In this document: piece after piece, positions 30,941-39,382 of the stretch
Layout: each line of letters begins with the position of its first letter
Numbering within the stretch: the stretch's first letter is position 1
DNA from: Terriglobus sp. RCC_193
Lineage (GTDB): Bacteria; Acidobacteriota; Terriglobia; Terriglobales; Acidobacteriaceae
Length of the DNA: 64,000 nt
Reading direction: 5' to 3'
Assembly: GCF_041355105.1 (NCBI RefSeq)
Contig: NZ_JBFUPK010000001.1
Location: forward strand, 682,001-746,000
The notes under the pieces: model-generated
The model's input: the letters and a program-made list of their open reading frames with translations, nothing else
Database searches by the model: none
What the model was told of the DNA's origin: nothing
Made by a program: the position numbers and the translations under genes

Positions 30941-33334
30941 ATGAAGCAGGAGATTATCGTTGAGCTTGCCGGTGGCAAGTCCATCAAATTTGAGACGGGC
31001 CGCATTGCCAAGCAGGCATCCGGCGCGGCTTTCGTAAGCAGCGGCGACACGGTTATTCTGGCAACGGCCGTTGGCGCTCCGGAGCCGAAGGAAGGCATCG
31101 ACTTCTTTCCGCTAACCGTTGAATATCGTGAAACCAGCTATGCTGGTGGCCGCATCCCCGGTGGCTTCATCAAGCGCGAAGGACGCCCTTCTGAGAAGGA
31201 AATCCTCACCTCGCGCCAGATTGACCGCCCCATTCGTCCCTTGTTCGCAGAGACTTACCGCAACGAAACCCAGGTGGTTGCGTTCGTGTACTCCGCAGAC
31301 AAGCAGAACGATCCAGATGCGATTGCGATCAATGGTGCATCGTGCGCCTTGGCGCTGTCGGATATTCCGTTCCTCGGCCCCATCGGTGCGGTTCGCATTG
31401 GTATTGTCGATGACCAGTTCATCGTGAACCCCACCTATGAGGAGCGTCAGAAGAGTCTTCTGAACATCATGGTGGCCGGTACGAAGGACGGCATCACGAT
31501 GGTGGAGTCCGGCGCGAAGGAAGTGTCGGAAGACAAGGCTGTTGAGGCAATCGAGTTTGCGCATGAGCAGATCAAGCTGATCTGCGCTGCCATCAATGAA
31601 CTGGTCGCGAAGGCTGGCAAGCCGAAGCGTGCCGTTGCAGAAGCCGAAGACCTTTCCGGCTACTACAACGAACTGAAGGGGCAGATCGGCGAAGAACTGG
31701 CCGACGCTCTGAACACGCAGAAATACGCCAAGACCGAGAGCTACAGCAAGATCGCTGAGATCAAGTCGCGCCTGAAGAAGGCTCTGCCTGAAGGCGATGC
31801 TGCCGCAGCCAAGCGCCTGGGCAAGGTCTACGAACTGCTTCGCGAAAACATCTTCCGCGATCAGGTTCTTAAGGACCGCATCCGTCCCGACCGTCGCGCA
31901 TTCGATCAGGTTCGCGCTATCGACATCGAAGTGGGAGTTCTGCCGCGCACGCATGGTTCGGCTCTGTTCACCCGTGGTGAGACGCAGGCTCTGGTCACCG
32001 CAACGCTCGGCACCGGCGACGATGCACAGCGTCTGGAGACTTACGAAGGCGAACAGAAGCGTCGCTTCATGCTGCACTATAACTTCCCGCCGTATTCCGT
32101 TGGTGAAGTTGGACGTATGACCGGCACCGGTCGTCGCGAAATCGGCCACGGCGCGCTGGCGTCGCGTGCGATTGAGGCGGTTCTGCCGGACGAGAAGTCC
32201 TCGCCGTACACGCTGCGCGTGGTGTCGGACATCACGGAATCGAACGGTTCTTCCTCCATGGCTTCGGTCTGCGGCGCTTCGCTGTCGCTGATGCAGGCGG
32301 GCATTCCTCTGAAGGCTGCTGTGGCCGGTATCGCAATGGGCCTGGTAAAGGAAGGCGATGATTACGCCGTCCTGACTGACATTGCCGGTGCGGAAGACCA
32401 CTATGGCGATATGGACTTCAAGGTAGCCGGAACGCGCGAGGGTATTACCGCGCTGCAGATGGATATCAAGATCATGGGCATTACCGCCCAGATCATGCGT
32501 GAGGCTCTGGCACAGGCCAAGGCTGCTCGCATCTTCCTGCTGGACAAGATGGATGCGGTGATCGCGTCGGCGTCGGAAGAGAAGTCGCGTTACGCTCCGC
32601 AGATCAAGACCCTGCAGATTCCGACGGACAAGATTCGTGACCTGATCGGACCTGGCGGTAAGGTGATCCGCGGCATTATCGAAGCCACGCAGGTGAAGAT
32701 CGACGTGGACGACAGCGGTAAGGTTGATGTTTCGTCGAGCGATCCCGATGGTCTGGCACGCGCGATCCAGATGATTTCCGATCTGACTGCGGTTCCTGAG
32801 CCCGGTAAGACCTACCTGGGTAAGGTGGTTCGTCTGGCAGAGTTCGGCGCGTTCGTCGAAATCTTCCCCGGTACGGATGGCCTGCTCCACGTTTCGGAGA
32901 TCGCAGAGCATCGTGTGAAGGACGTGAAGGACGAACTGCGCGAAGGCGATCAGATCCTGGTGAAGGTACTGGCGATTGAAGGCAACCGTATCAAGCTGAG
33001 CCGAAAGGCTGTTCTGAAGGAGCAGCGCGCGAAGCTTGGTCTGCCTGATCCGCAGGTAGAAGAGGGCAGTAGCGATCCTGCGCCGCGTGCTCCGCGTCCG
33101 GCAACTCCTGCTCCGACGGAGACCATCACGCTGGAAGGTGGCGATGACTACGACGAGGACGATGATCTGGACGATGAGGGCGAGGACGAAGGTGATGAGC
33201 CCGATGCCGCGAACCCGGATGCGCCGTCGCAGAATGCAGGCGACGCAGCTCAGGCACAGCGTCGTCGTCGCCGTCGTCGTGGCGGACGTCGTGCACCTGG
33301 TGCTGGTGGCAACAGCGGTGCTCCTCGCGCGTAA
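30941..33334 (+). CDS. pnp: polyribonucleotide nucleotidyltransferase (PNPase)
   Basis: PNPase degrades RNA 3' to 5' by phosphorolysis and is part of the RNA degradosome in many bacteria. The 797-residue product has two RNase PH domains (catalytic core FMLHYNFPPYSVGEVGRM and SNGSSSMASVCGASLSLM in the second), an all-helical linker, a KH domain (IRDLIGPGGKVIRGI) and an S1 domain (GKVVRLAEFGAFVEIFPG). After about residue 715 it carries an extra tail of roughly 80 residues: Pro/Ala-rich, then strongly acidic (YDEDDDLDDEGEDEGDE), then an arginine run RRRRRRRGGRR. ATG 30941 gives the canonical start MKQEIIVELAGG. Confidence 0.98.
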   Translation: MKQEIIVELAGGKSIKFETGRIAKQASGAAFVSSGDTVILATAVGAPEPKEGIDFFPLTVEYRETSYAGGRIPGGFIKREGRPSEKEILTSRQIDRPIRPLFAETYRNETQVVAFVYSADKQNDPDAIAINGASCALALSDIPFLGPIGAVRIGIVDDQFIVNPTYEERQKSLLNIMVAGTKDGITMVESGAKEVSEDKAVEAIEFAHEQIKLICAAINELVAKAGKPKRAVAEAEDLSGYYNELKGQIGEELADALNTQKYAKTESYSKIAEIKSRLKKALPEGDAAAAKRLGKVYELLRENIFRDQVLKDRIRPDRRAFDQVRAIDIEVGVLPRTHGSALFTRGETQALVTATLGTGDDAQRLETYEGEQKRRFMLHYNFPPYSVGEVGRMTGTGRREIGHGALASRAIEAVLPDEKSSPYTLRVVSDITESNGSSSMASVCGASLSLMQAGIPLKAAVAGIAMGLVKEGDDYAVLTDIAGAEDHYGDMDFKVAGTREGITALQMDIKIMGITAQIMREALAQAKAARIFLLDKMDAVIASASEEKSRYAPQIKTLQIPTDKIRDLIGPGGKVIRGIIEATQVKIDVDDSGKVDVSSSDPDGLARAIQMISDLTAVPEPGKTYLGKVVRLAEFGAFVEIFPGTDGLLHVSEIAEHRVKDVKDELREGDQILVKVLAIEGNRIKLSRKAVLKEQRAKLGLPDPQVEEGSSDPAPRAPRPATPAPTETITLEGGDDYDEDDDLDDEGEDEGDEPDAANPDAPSQNAGDAAQAQRRRRRRRGGRRAPGAGGNSGAPRA

Positions 33335-33350
33335 CACTTGTTACTGGAAT

Positions 33351-33392
33351 AAGAAGAAGACCGCGGCAAAAATGCCGCGGTCTTCTTCTTTT
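33351..33392 (+). terminator. rho-independent terminator after pnp
   Basis: An 18-bp perfect stem (33351-33368 with 33373-33390) closes on AAAA. The right arm ends in TCTTCTTCTT followed by TT, giving a U-rich end on the plus strand. Confidence 0.9.
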
Positions 33393-33448
33393 GACCTTGT
33401 CGCAACAGCCAGCGCCGCAGCATACGCTATCCTGAAGGTGCTTCCACT

Positions 33449-35233
33449 GTGCTCCCCCATCTCTTTGACCCTGGAAGGCGCGTGAACGCTTCAGCGATAC
33501 GAAAAGTCCTTTGGATATACCTGCTGCTGCTGGTGCCGCTGGCATGGTTTTCTGCGCGGTATGATGCCTACGGCATCGATGGAGACGCCGTAGCCTATAT
33601 GGATCTGGCCGATCTGATCCGCGGACACAACCTGCACGCGGCAGTGAATGGCTATTGGCACCCGCTATACCCGGCGTTTCTGGCTGCGGCGCAGGCGATA
33701 TTCCATGTGAACCGCTGGAATGAACTGGGCGCGTATTACGCGGTGAATGTCCTTATCTTTTTTCTGGAAGTGGGCAGCATCCTACTTCTGGTGCATGGAC
33801 TGGTGCGTCTGCGTAAACGGTTAGCACCCGCCGTGGAGAGCCTGCTCTCTGCCGAGCTGCTTTCCCTGTTTGGTCTTTCGCTGCTGGTGATTGCCACCAC
33901 GCGTGAGCTCTCGTTGGGCAAAGTTCGAACGGACAGTCTTCTGCAGGCGTTGATACTTTCTGGTGTGGGGCTGTTGCTGGAAGCACTGGCTGCGGAGGGC
34001 AGCGCGGCATTCTTGTATGCAGGATTGATGGGGCTCACGCTGGGTTTTGCCTATCTGACCAAGTCATTTGCATTCTTACTGATGCTCTTGTGTGTCGCCG
34101 CGCTTGTGTCGTTTTCAGTGTTGGTGTGTAAACGGCGTATACCTGCGGTGCTTGTGCAAAGCATCGTTGCATTCGTCGCCTTTGGGGTTGTCGCTGGGCC
34201 TTATGTTGCAGCGCTTTCCCGTCAGCATCATCGATTTGATTTTGGCGACTCCGGCAGTTTGAACTACATCTGGTATGTCTCCGGCACAGAGAAGATGCAT
34301 CTGCAGCAGCGGATGACGGACTCATTCGGGTCGGCGACGGTCGAGTTGAAGCATCCTGAGCAGGAATTGATGCGGACGCCGGGTGTCTATAGCTACACGC
34401 AGATGCAGCACGGAACGTATGCACCGTGGTTTGATCCGACCTACTGGAACGATCACATTACGGCGAAATTTTCGCTGTCCCGGCTGGTCTCGCGTGACGA
34501 GCGCAATGTAGTGCTCGTCTTCCGCTATCTGTTGAATCATCCGGAGCCGCTGCTGTTGCTCCTTGTTCTGTTGCTGACATGCGGCAGGCTCAATTGGCGT
34601 GGCCGTTACGCATGGCCTTCCGTGGGATTGGGCATTTTGATCTGGGCGATTTACGCTCTCGTGAATGTGGAAGAGCGTTACGTAACGGCGGGATATCTGC
34701 TGATTGTAATTGCGGTTTTCGCTGCATTTGAAAAGCGCAAACCGTATGAAAGCACTTTGCTGGTTTTGCCGTCTGCGGTATTGCTTCTGTTTGCTCTGTT
34801 GCCTTTGGGAGCGATGGCGCGCCAGGCGGCAGAAAGTCGGCGGCAGCTTTCTATCATGGGACAGGTGCCAGCGTGGCGTGACGCGCAGATCTTTGGTGCC
34901 GCAGAAGGATTGCAGAAGATGGGCCTGACGACCGGTGACAGCATTGCCTGTATTGGAACCATTGCCTGCGTCAATGACCACTACTGGGCGCGTGTGGCTG
35001 GCGTTCGTATCGTCGATGAAATATATGCGCCTGAAGCGAAGCATCTGGCCATGCAACTGGATGCGATGCCGAATCGACAGCAGGCATATGAAGCCCTTCG
35101 CACTCAGGGAGCGAAGGTAATCGTGGGGGCGTTTGACCCGGGAGAGATGAACAGCAACCATCCCGCCACAGAAGGGTGGCAACGGCTTGGTGAGACTAAG
35201 TATTACGCTCTCCGGTTAAGCCCGAAGTCTTAA
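33449..35233 (+). CDS. integral-membrane glycosyltransferase-like protein (GT39/ArnT type)
   Basis: A 594-residue protein with about ten hydrophobic helices. The first periplasmic loop holds the acidic motif YGIDGDAVAYMDLADLI, followed by YWHPLYPAFLAAAQ, which resembles the D-E/D-x-x-Y...H-P-P-L pattern of GT39-like and related polyprenyl-phosphate-sugar-dependent transferases. The C-terminal ~150 residues form a soluble domain. The acceptor cannot be told. Start GTG 33449 has GAAGGTG at good spacing; GTG 33482 is an alternative. A GT2 gene that could supply the lipid-linked sugar follows after 8 bases. Confidence 0.75.
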   Translation: MLPHLFDPGRRVNASAIRKVLWIYLLLLVPLAWFSARYDAYGIDGDAVAYMDLADLIRGHNLHAAVNGYWHPLYPAFLAAAQAIFHVNRWNELGAYYAVNVLIFFLEVGSILLLVHGLVRLRKRLAPAVESLLSAELLSLFGLSLLVIATTRELSLGKVRTDSLLQALILSGVGLLLEALAAEGSAAFLYAGLMGLTLGFAYLTKSFAFLLMLLCVAALVSFSVLVCKRRIPAVLVQSIVAFVAFGVVAGPYVAALSRQHHRFDFGDSGSLNYIWYVSGTEKMHLQQRMTDSFGSATVELKHPEQELMRTPGVYSYTQMQHGTYAPWFDPTYWNDHITAKFSLSRLVSRDERNVVLVFRYLLNHPEPLLLLLVLLLTCGRLNWRGRYAWPSVGLGILIWAIYALVNVEERYVTAGYLLIVIAVFAAFEKRKPYESTLLVLPSAVLLLFALLPLGAMARQAAESRRQLSIMGQVPAWRDAQIFGAAEGLQKMGLTTGDSIACIGTIACVNDHYWARVAGVRIVDEIYAPEAKHLAMQLDAMPNRQQAYEALRTQGAKVIVGAFDPGEMNSNHPATEGWQRLGETKYYALRLSPKS

Positions 35234-35241
35234 GTCATGCC

Positions 35242-36429
35242 ATGATGAATGCAATGAGCTCACAGGAAGCCGCACATACAGGTTCGTTGGAACTCACAGT
35301 TGTTATGCCCTGCCTGAACGAGGCAGAAACACTTGCCGTTTGCGTAGACAAAGCGATAGCGGCACTGCGCGAGAACAACATCGCAGGGGAAGTGGTGGTT
35401 GCGGACAACGGTTCCACCGACGGTTCGCAGCAGATTGCCACAGACCACGGCGCACGGGTAGTGAACGTACCTATCCGTGGTTACGGAGCTGCATTAAACG
35501 CGGGCATTCTCGCCGCGCAAGGCAAGTATGTGTTGATGGCGGATGCGGACGACAGCTACAACTTCGCGCATATTCCGCGGTTCCTGGAACAACTTCGCAA
35601 TGGCGCAGATCTGGTTATGGGCAATCGCTTCGCCGGTGGAATTGGGCCGGGAGCGATGCCGCCGCTGCATAAATATCTTGGCAATCCGGTCCTGAGCTGG
35701 ATGGGACGCACGCTGTTCCACACACCCGTTGGCGACTTCCATTGTGGCATCCGTGCCTTCAGTAAGAACGCCTATGAGTCTCTCGCGCTGCGCACCACGG
35801 GCATGGAGTTTGCCAGCGAGATGGTGGTGAAGGCGTCGCTGCAGAAACAGAAGATTGTCGAAGTGCCGACGACGTTGCAGAAGGATGGCCGCAGCCGTCC
35901 TCCGCATCTGAAAACGTGGCGTGACGGATGGCGTCACTTCCGCTTTCTCCTGTTGTATTCGCCGCGTTGGCTCTTCCTGTTTCCTGGTCTCACGCTGATG
36001 CTTGGCGGTTTTGGGTTGATGGCATGGCTGCTGCCTGCGGAGCGTCCGCTGGGACATGTCAACCTGGGCGTGGATACGCTGGCCTATGCGGCTGCGGCTG
36101 TGTTGTTAGGCTTCCAACTTGTCTTCTTTGGTGTTGCGGCGAAAGTGTTTGCCATCACCGAGGGACTTCTGCCGGAAGACGAAAGCTTTGACCGTTGGTT
36201 TCGGTACATCACGCTGGAAACCGGCCTGATTGCAGGCGTATTGCTACTGCTGGTGGGTGTCGGAATTGCCATCTCTTCGGTTGTCGGATGGGCGCATACG
36301 GGCTATGGCCCACTACCTCCGGTAGAGATGATGCGTCGCACGCTGCCTGCCATGTTGTGCCTGATGTTGGGAACGCAGGTTTGTTTCGGTAGCTTCTTCC
36401 TTAGCCTTCTGGGTCTGCGTCGCCGGTAA
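35242..36429 (+). CDS. family 2 glycosyltransferase (dolichyl/polyprenyl-phosphate sugar synthase type)
   Basis: A 395-residue protein with an N-terminal GT-A domain (VVMPCLNEAETL, VVADNGSTDGS, VLMADADDSYNF as the DXD-like site, NRFAGGI, FHCGIRAF) and four C-terminal membrane helices from about residue 235. This architecture matches polyprenyl-phosphate mannose/glucose synthases of the DPM1/GtrB group, which load a sugar onto the lipid carrier for a GT39-like enzyme. The membrane transferase is encoded directly upstream, so the pair may act in one glycosylation pathway; the pathway itself is not evident. Confidence 0.85.
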   Translation: MMNAMSSQEAAHTGSLELTVVMPCLNEAETLAVCVDKAIAALRENNIAGEVVVADNGSTDGSQQIATDHGARVVNVPIRGYGAALNAGILAAQGKYVLMADADDSYNFAHIPRFLEQLRNGADLVMGNRFAGGIGPGAMPPLHKYLGNPVLSWMGRTLFHTPVGDFHCGIRAFSKNAYESLALRTTGMEFASEMVVKASLQKQKIVEVPTTLQKDGRSRPPHLKTWRDGWRHFRFLLLYSPRWLFLFPGLTLMLGGFGLMAWLLPAERPLGHVNLGVDTLAYAAAAVLLGFQLVFFGVAAKVFAITEGLLPEDESFDRWFRYITLETGLIAGVLLLLVGVGIAISSVVGWAHTGYGPLPPVEMMRRTLPAMLCLMLGTQVCFGSFFLSLLGLRRR

Positions 36430-36480
36430 ACGGCGAACGCGAGCCTTGCACAAGCCTGTTTTATTTACACTAGGCCGCAG

Positions 36481-36891
36481 ATGGCAGCTTCGATGTACAT
36501 CGTCGTTGAGGGAGACGATCCCGGCTTCGATACGTTTGTGAACGGTCGCGCACTGGCGCGTAACGAAGATCCGCTGGAACGTCTGGCGATCCACCTGGGC
36601 GTGCGTCCTCTCATTGATTTCTTTTCCGCGGATGACAACGCCATGGCGCTGTTGCTTGAAGAAGGCGCTGGCGATCCTGAGTTACAGGGAAGGCTGCTTC
36701 CACCGCAGTGGTTCAGCGGATACGAAGGATTGGCCACGGTGTCGCCCATGCTGCAGGCATTGAAAGAAGATCCTGCGCTGATCGGCAGCGAGGGTGAGTT
36801 CATTCGCGAAGAGCTGGAGGAGTATGAAACAGTTCTTCGCAAAGCTGCGGACCGCGGAGTGCGCTGGCATCTTGCGGTGAGTTTTCGCTGA
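36481..36891 (+). CDS. conserved-looking acidic protein of unknown function
   Basis: A 136-residue soluble protein, acidic overall, with no signal peptide or membrane segment. Notable stretches are MYIVVEGDDPGFDTFVNGRA near the start, IDFFSADDNAMALLLEEG in the middle and REELEEYETVLRKAADRGVRW at the end, the last predicted helical. I do not recognise a family. It lies between the GT2 gene and a dienelactone-hydrolase-like gene on the same strand, 21 bases before the latter. Confidence 0.7.
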   Translation: MAASMYIVVEGDDPGFDTFVNGRALARNEDPLERLAIHLGVRPLIDFFSADDNAMALLLEEGAGDPELQGRLLPPQWFSGYEGLATVSPMLQALKEDPALIGSEGEFIREELEEYETVLRKAADRGVRWHLAVSFR

Positions 36892-36912
36892 GACAGAAAT
36901 GGAGATGGAACT

Positions 36913-37665
36913 GTGATCCTTGCACCGCACGAATATGTAACCCTTGAAACTCCTTATGGCCCCATGCGCACGCATATCGTGCGTCCGGCAGCTCCTGGCA
37001 AGTATCCGGGACTGGTGTTTTATTCGGAGATATTTCAGGTTACCGAGCCCATCCGTCGCACGGCTGCGTTGCTTGCAGGGCACGGCTATGTCGTTGCCAT
37101 GCCAGAGGTTTACCATGAGTTTCTGCCCGTGGGTGAAGTGCTGGCATACGATCAGGCCGGCAGCGACGTGGGCAACAAGCACAAGTATGAAAAGGAACTG
37201 GCCAGCTATGACGCGGATACGCGCGCGGTGCTGGATCACCTGAAATCGCGCGAGGATTGCACAGGCGAGCTTGGCGCCATTGGCATCTGTCTTGGTGGTC
37301 ATCTGTCGTTCCGCGCTGCCTTTGAGCCAGACGTGCGTGCCACGGTTTGCTTCTATGGCACGGACATCCACAAAGGTTCGCTGGGCAAGGGGCAGAACGA
37401 TGATTCGTTAGCCCGTGCTGCAGAGATCAAAGGTGAGTTGCTGATGATCTGGGGGCGACAGGACCCGCACATTCCGTTGGAAGGACGTCGTACGATCCTT
37501 GCGCGTTTGGATGAGTTGAACCTTCGCTTTGCATGGCATGAAGTAAACGGAGCACATGCGTTCATGCGCGATGAAGGCGCCCGCTACGATCCAGCACTTG
37601 CACTGCACCTGTATCGCGAGACACTGGACTTTTTTGCGCGACGACTGGGACAGGGAGACCGATAG
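36913..37665 (+). CDS. dienelactone hydrolase family protein
   Basis: A 250-residue alpha/beta-hydrolase of the DLH family. The nucleophile is a cysteine in GAIGICLGGHLSF, the acid is probably the Asp in WGRQDPHIP, and the histidine lies in NGAHAFMRDEG; this Cys-Asp-His triad is characteristic. The family cleaves lactones such as dienelactone or acts on related esters; no ring-cleavage genes are nearby, so the substrate is unknown. The start is GTG at 36913 with GGAGATGGAA upstream. The gene is convergent with the mlaF-like gene, only 2 bases away at the 3' end. Confidence 0.88.
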   Translation: MILAPHEYVTLETPYGPMRTHIVRPAAPGKYPGLVFYSEIFQVTEPIRRTAALLAGHGYVVAMPEVYHEFLPVGEVLAYDQAGSDVGNKHKYEKELASYDADTRAVLDHLKSREDCTGELGAIGICLGGHLSFRAAFEPDVRATVCFYGTDIHKGSLGKGQNDDSLARAAEIKGELLMIWGRQDPHIPLEGRRTILARLDELNLRFAWHEVNGAHAFMRDEGARYDPALALHLYRETLDFFARRLGQGDR

Positions 37666-37667
37666 GG

Positions 37668-38474
37668 TTACGAGAGGAAGTTCTGCAACCACGGGTCTTC
37701 GCTGTGAGTCAGCTCCAGCGTGGACCCGTCGAAGACGACTCGCCCTTCGTTCAAGACCAGGAATTTTGTGTTCTGATCCACACCGCCATCCGGGATGAGT
37801 TGTGCGGACTTTGTCGCGCTATCCCAATGATGCGTGGCCAGGAAGAACGCGTCCTGCAGGCGGTGCGTAATCATCAGGGAGGCAGTGTGGGATTCATCAC
37901 GCTGCTTCAGGACCAACTCCACAATCGTCGTGGATGTAATGGGGTCCAGGCCGCCCGTGGGCGAATCGTAAAGGATCAAGTCAGGCTTGGTGATCAACGC
38001 ACGCGCGATGGAGACGCGACGCCGCATACCGCCGGAAAGCTCTGATGGAAACTTGTTGATGGCCTGGCTGAGTTCCACGAACTCCAGTGACTCTTCCACT
38101 CGCTTATGCGCTTCTGCCGGGTCAACACCCTCTTCGTTCAGGCGATAGGCCACGTTGTCTTCCACGTTCATGGAATCAAACAGGGCAGACTCCTGGAAGA
38201 CCATGCCCACGCGACGCCGCATCTTGAAGAGTTCCTGCTGCGTCATGGTGGTGATCTCCTGGCCGAAGATGCGGATGCTGCCGCTGTCCGGTGGAATCAG
38301 TCCATTGATGATCTTCAGCAGAACGCTTTTGCCGCCGCCCGCGGGCCCCAGCAGGATACAGGTTTCGCCGCTGTACAGCGTGAAGCTGACATCGTCGAGA
38401 ACGTGATTGTTATCGAAGGCGATGCTGACGTTTCGAACCTCGAGCACCGGTTCTTTGGTTTTTTCTTCTGGCAT
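37668..38474 (-). CDS. MlaF-type ABC transporter ATP-binding protein
   Basis: The ATPase partner of an MlaE-like permease, part of the family that moves phospholipids (Mla) or other lipids between membranes. The 268-residue protein has Walker A GPAGGGKSVLL, the signature SGGMRRRVSIARAL, Q- and H-loop regions, and D-loop GGLDPIT. Walker B reads LILYDSP, so the usual catalytic glutamate after the aspartate is a serine. ATG 38474 follows GGTGA at good spacing; GTG 38483 is the alternative and would overlap the mlaE stop. No MCE-domain (MlaD) gene follows. Confidence 0.88.
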   Translation of the reverse strand: MPEEKTKEPVLEVRNVSIAFDNNHVLDDVSFTLYSGETCILLGPAGGGKSVLLKIINGLIPPDSGSIRIFGQEITTMTQQELFKMRRRVGMVFQESALFDSMNVEDNVAYRLNEEGVDPAEAHKRVEESLEFVELSQAINKFPSELSGGMRRRVSIARALITKPDLILYDSPTGGLDPITSTTIVELVLKQRDESHTASLMITHRLQDAFFLATHHWDSATKSAQLIPDGGVDQNTKFLVLNEGRVVFDGSTLELTHSEDPWLQNFLS

Positions 38475-38479
38475 CGCGA

Positions 38480-39259
38480 TCACCGCCCGAAAATGCCGAT
38501 GGTCAGGCGGCTGATGAGAAAGTCCACCACGATGATCAACACAGAGGACACCACGACGGCCTGGGTGGTGGCTTTGCCCACACCCTGGGTCCCACCCTTG
38601 GTGCTCATGCCGAAGTAGCAGCCCACCGTGGCAATAATGAACCCAAAGAAGACAGGCTTGGTCATGCCCTGGACCACATCCCCGTAGTTCAGAGCGCGGT
38701 AACTGGTGCGCCAGTAGGAGTGTCCGTTCAGCCCCAGCATAAAGACGCCGACAAGACCGCCGCCCAGCATACCTACCGCGTCCGAAATGACCGTAAGCCA
38801 GAAGAGCATGAAGACCGTTGCAGAGACGCGTGGCGCGACGAGTTTGCGGATGGGGTCGACGCCGAGGGCACGCATGGCGTCGAGTTGCTCCGTCACCTTC
38901 ATGGAACCAAGCTCGCTGGCCATACCCGAGGCGTTACGGCCCGAGACCATCAGGCCGGTCAGCACAGGGCCAAGCTCCTTCACCATGGAGAGCGCAACGA
39001 GTGTGCCGGTCATGGAGACGGCGCCGAACTCCTTCAGGGAAGACACAGACTGCAGGGCGAGAACGCATCCGGTGAAAAAGCCCGACAGAATCACGATGGG
39101 CAACGATCCGATGCCGATGGAATCCATCTGCGTGAAGATGTCGGAAAAGTAGATGGGACGCGAAAAGAGAGAGGCGATGGAGCGACCGCAGAGCAGGGAA
39201 TACTCCTGCACGGACCACAGCTTGTCTTTTGTAAATTCGGTTGGCGAAACAAACTTCAT
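38480..39259 (-). CDS. MlaE-family lipid ABC transporter permease
   Basis: A 259-residue inner-membrane protein with about five helices and the MlaE core: LPIVILSGFFTGCVLALQS, VKELGPVLTGLMVSGRNASG (quoted in part), and ELGSMKVTEQLDAMRALGVDP, all diagnostic. It is upstream of and nearly overlaps the ATPase gene. The partners needed for a full Mla system (MlaD, MlaB, MlaC) are not in the window. It is divergent from the dehydrogenase-hpn operon. Confidence 0.92.
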   Translation of the reverse strand: MKFVSPTEFTKDKLWSVQEYSLLCGRSIASLFSRPIYFSDIFTQMDSIGIGSLPIVILSGFFTGCVLALQSVSSLKEFGAVSMTGTLVALSMVKELGPVLTGLMVSGRNASGMASELGSMKVTEQLDAMRALGVDPIRKLVAPRVSATVFMLFWLTVISDAVGMLGGGLVGVFMLGLNGHSYWRTSYRALNYGDVVQGMTKPVFFGFIIATVGCYFGMSTKGGTQGVGKATTQAVVVSSVLIIVVDFLISRLTIGIFGR

Positions 39260-39382
39260 CCGTGGTCGCTGGCCTGTCCTTAAAAGTTTTGGAAGTCCCG
39301 GTCAAGGTATCAGATGCGAAGAAGGGATCATCCGTTTCGGATCGTCTGCCCAACACTGCAACAGGTGAGAAAATAGTAACGA

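Noticed and set aside
31112-33337. A 741-codon open frame antisense to pnp
   Set aside because: It lies wholly opposite PNPase, has no ribosome-binding site or recognisable domain, and reads as Arg/His/Gln-rich sequence typical of the frame opposite a biased GC-rich gene.
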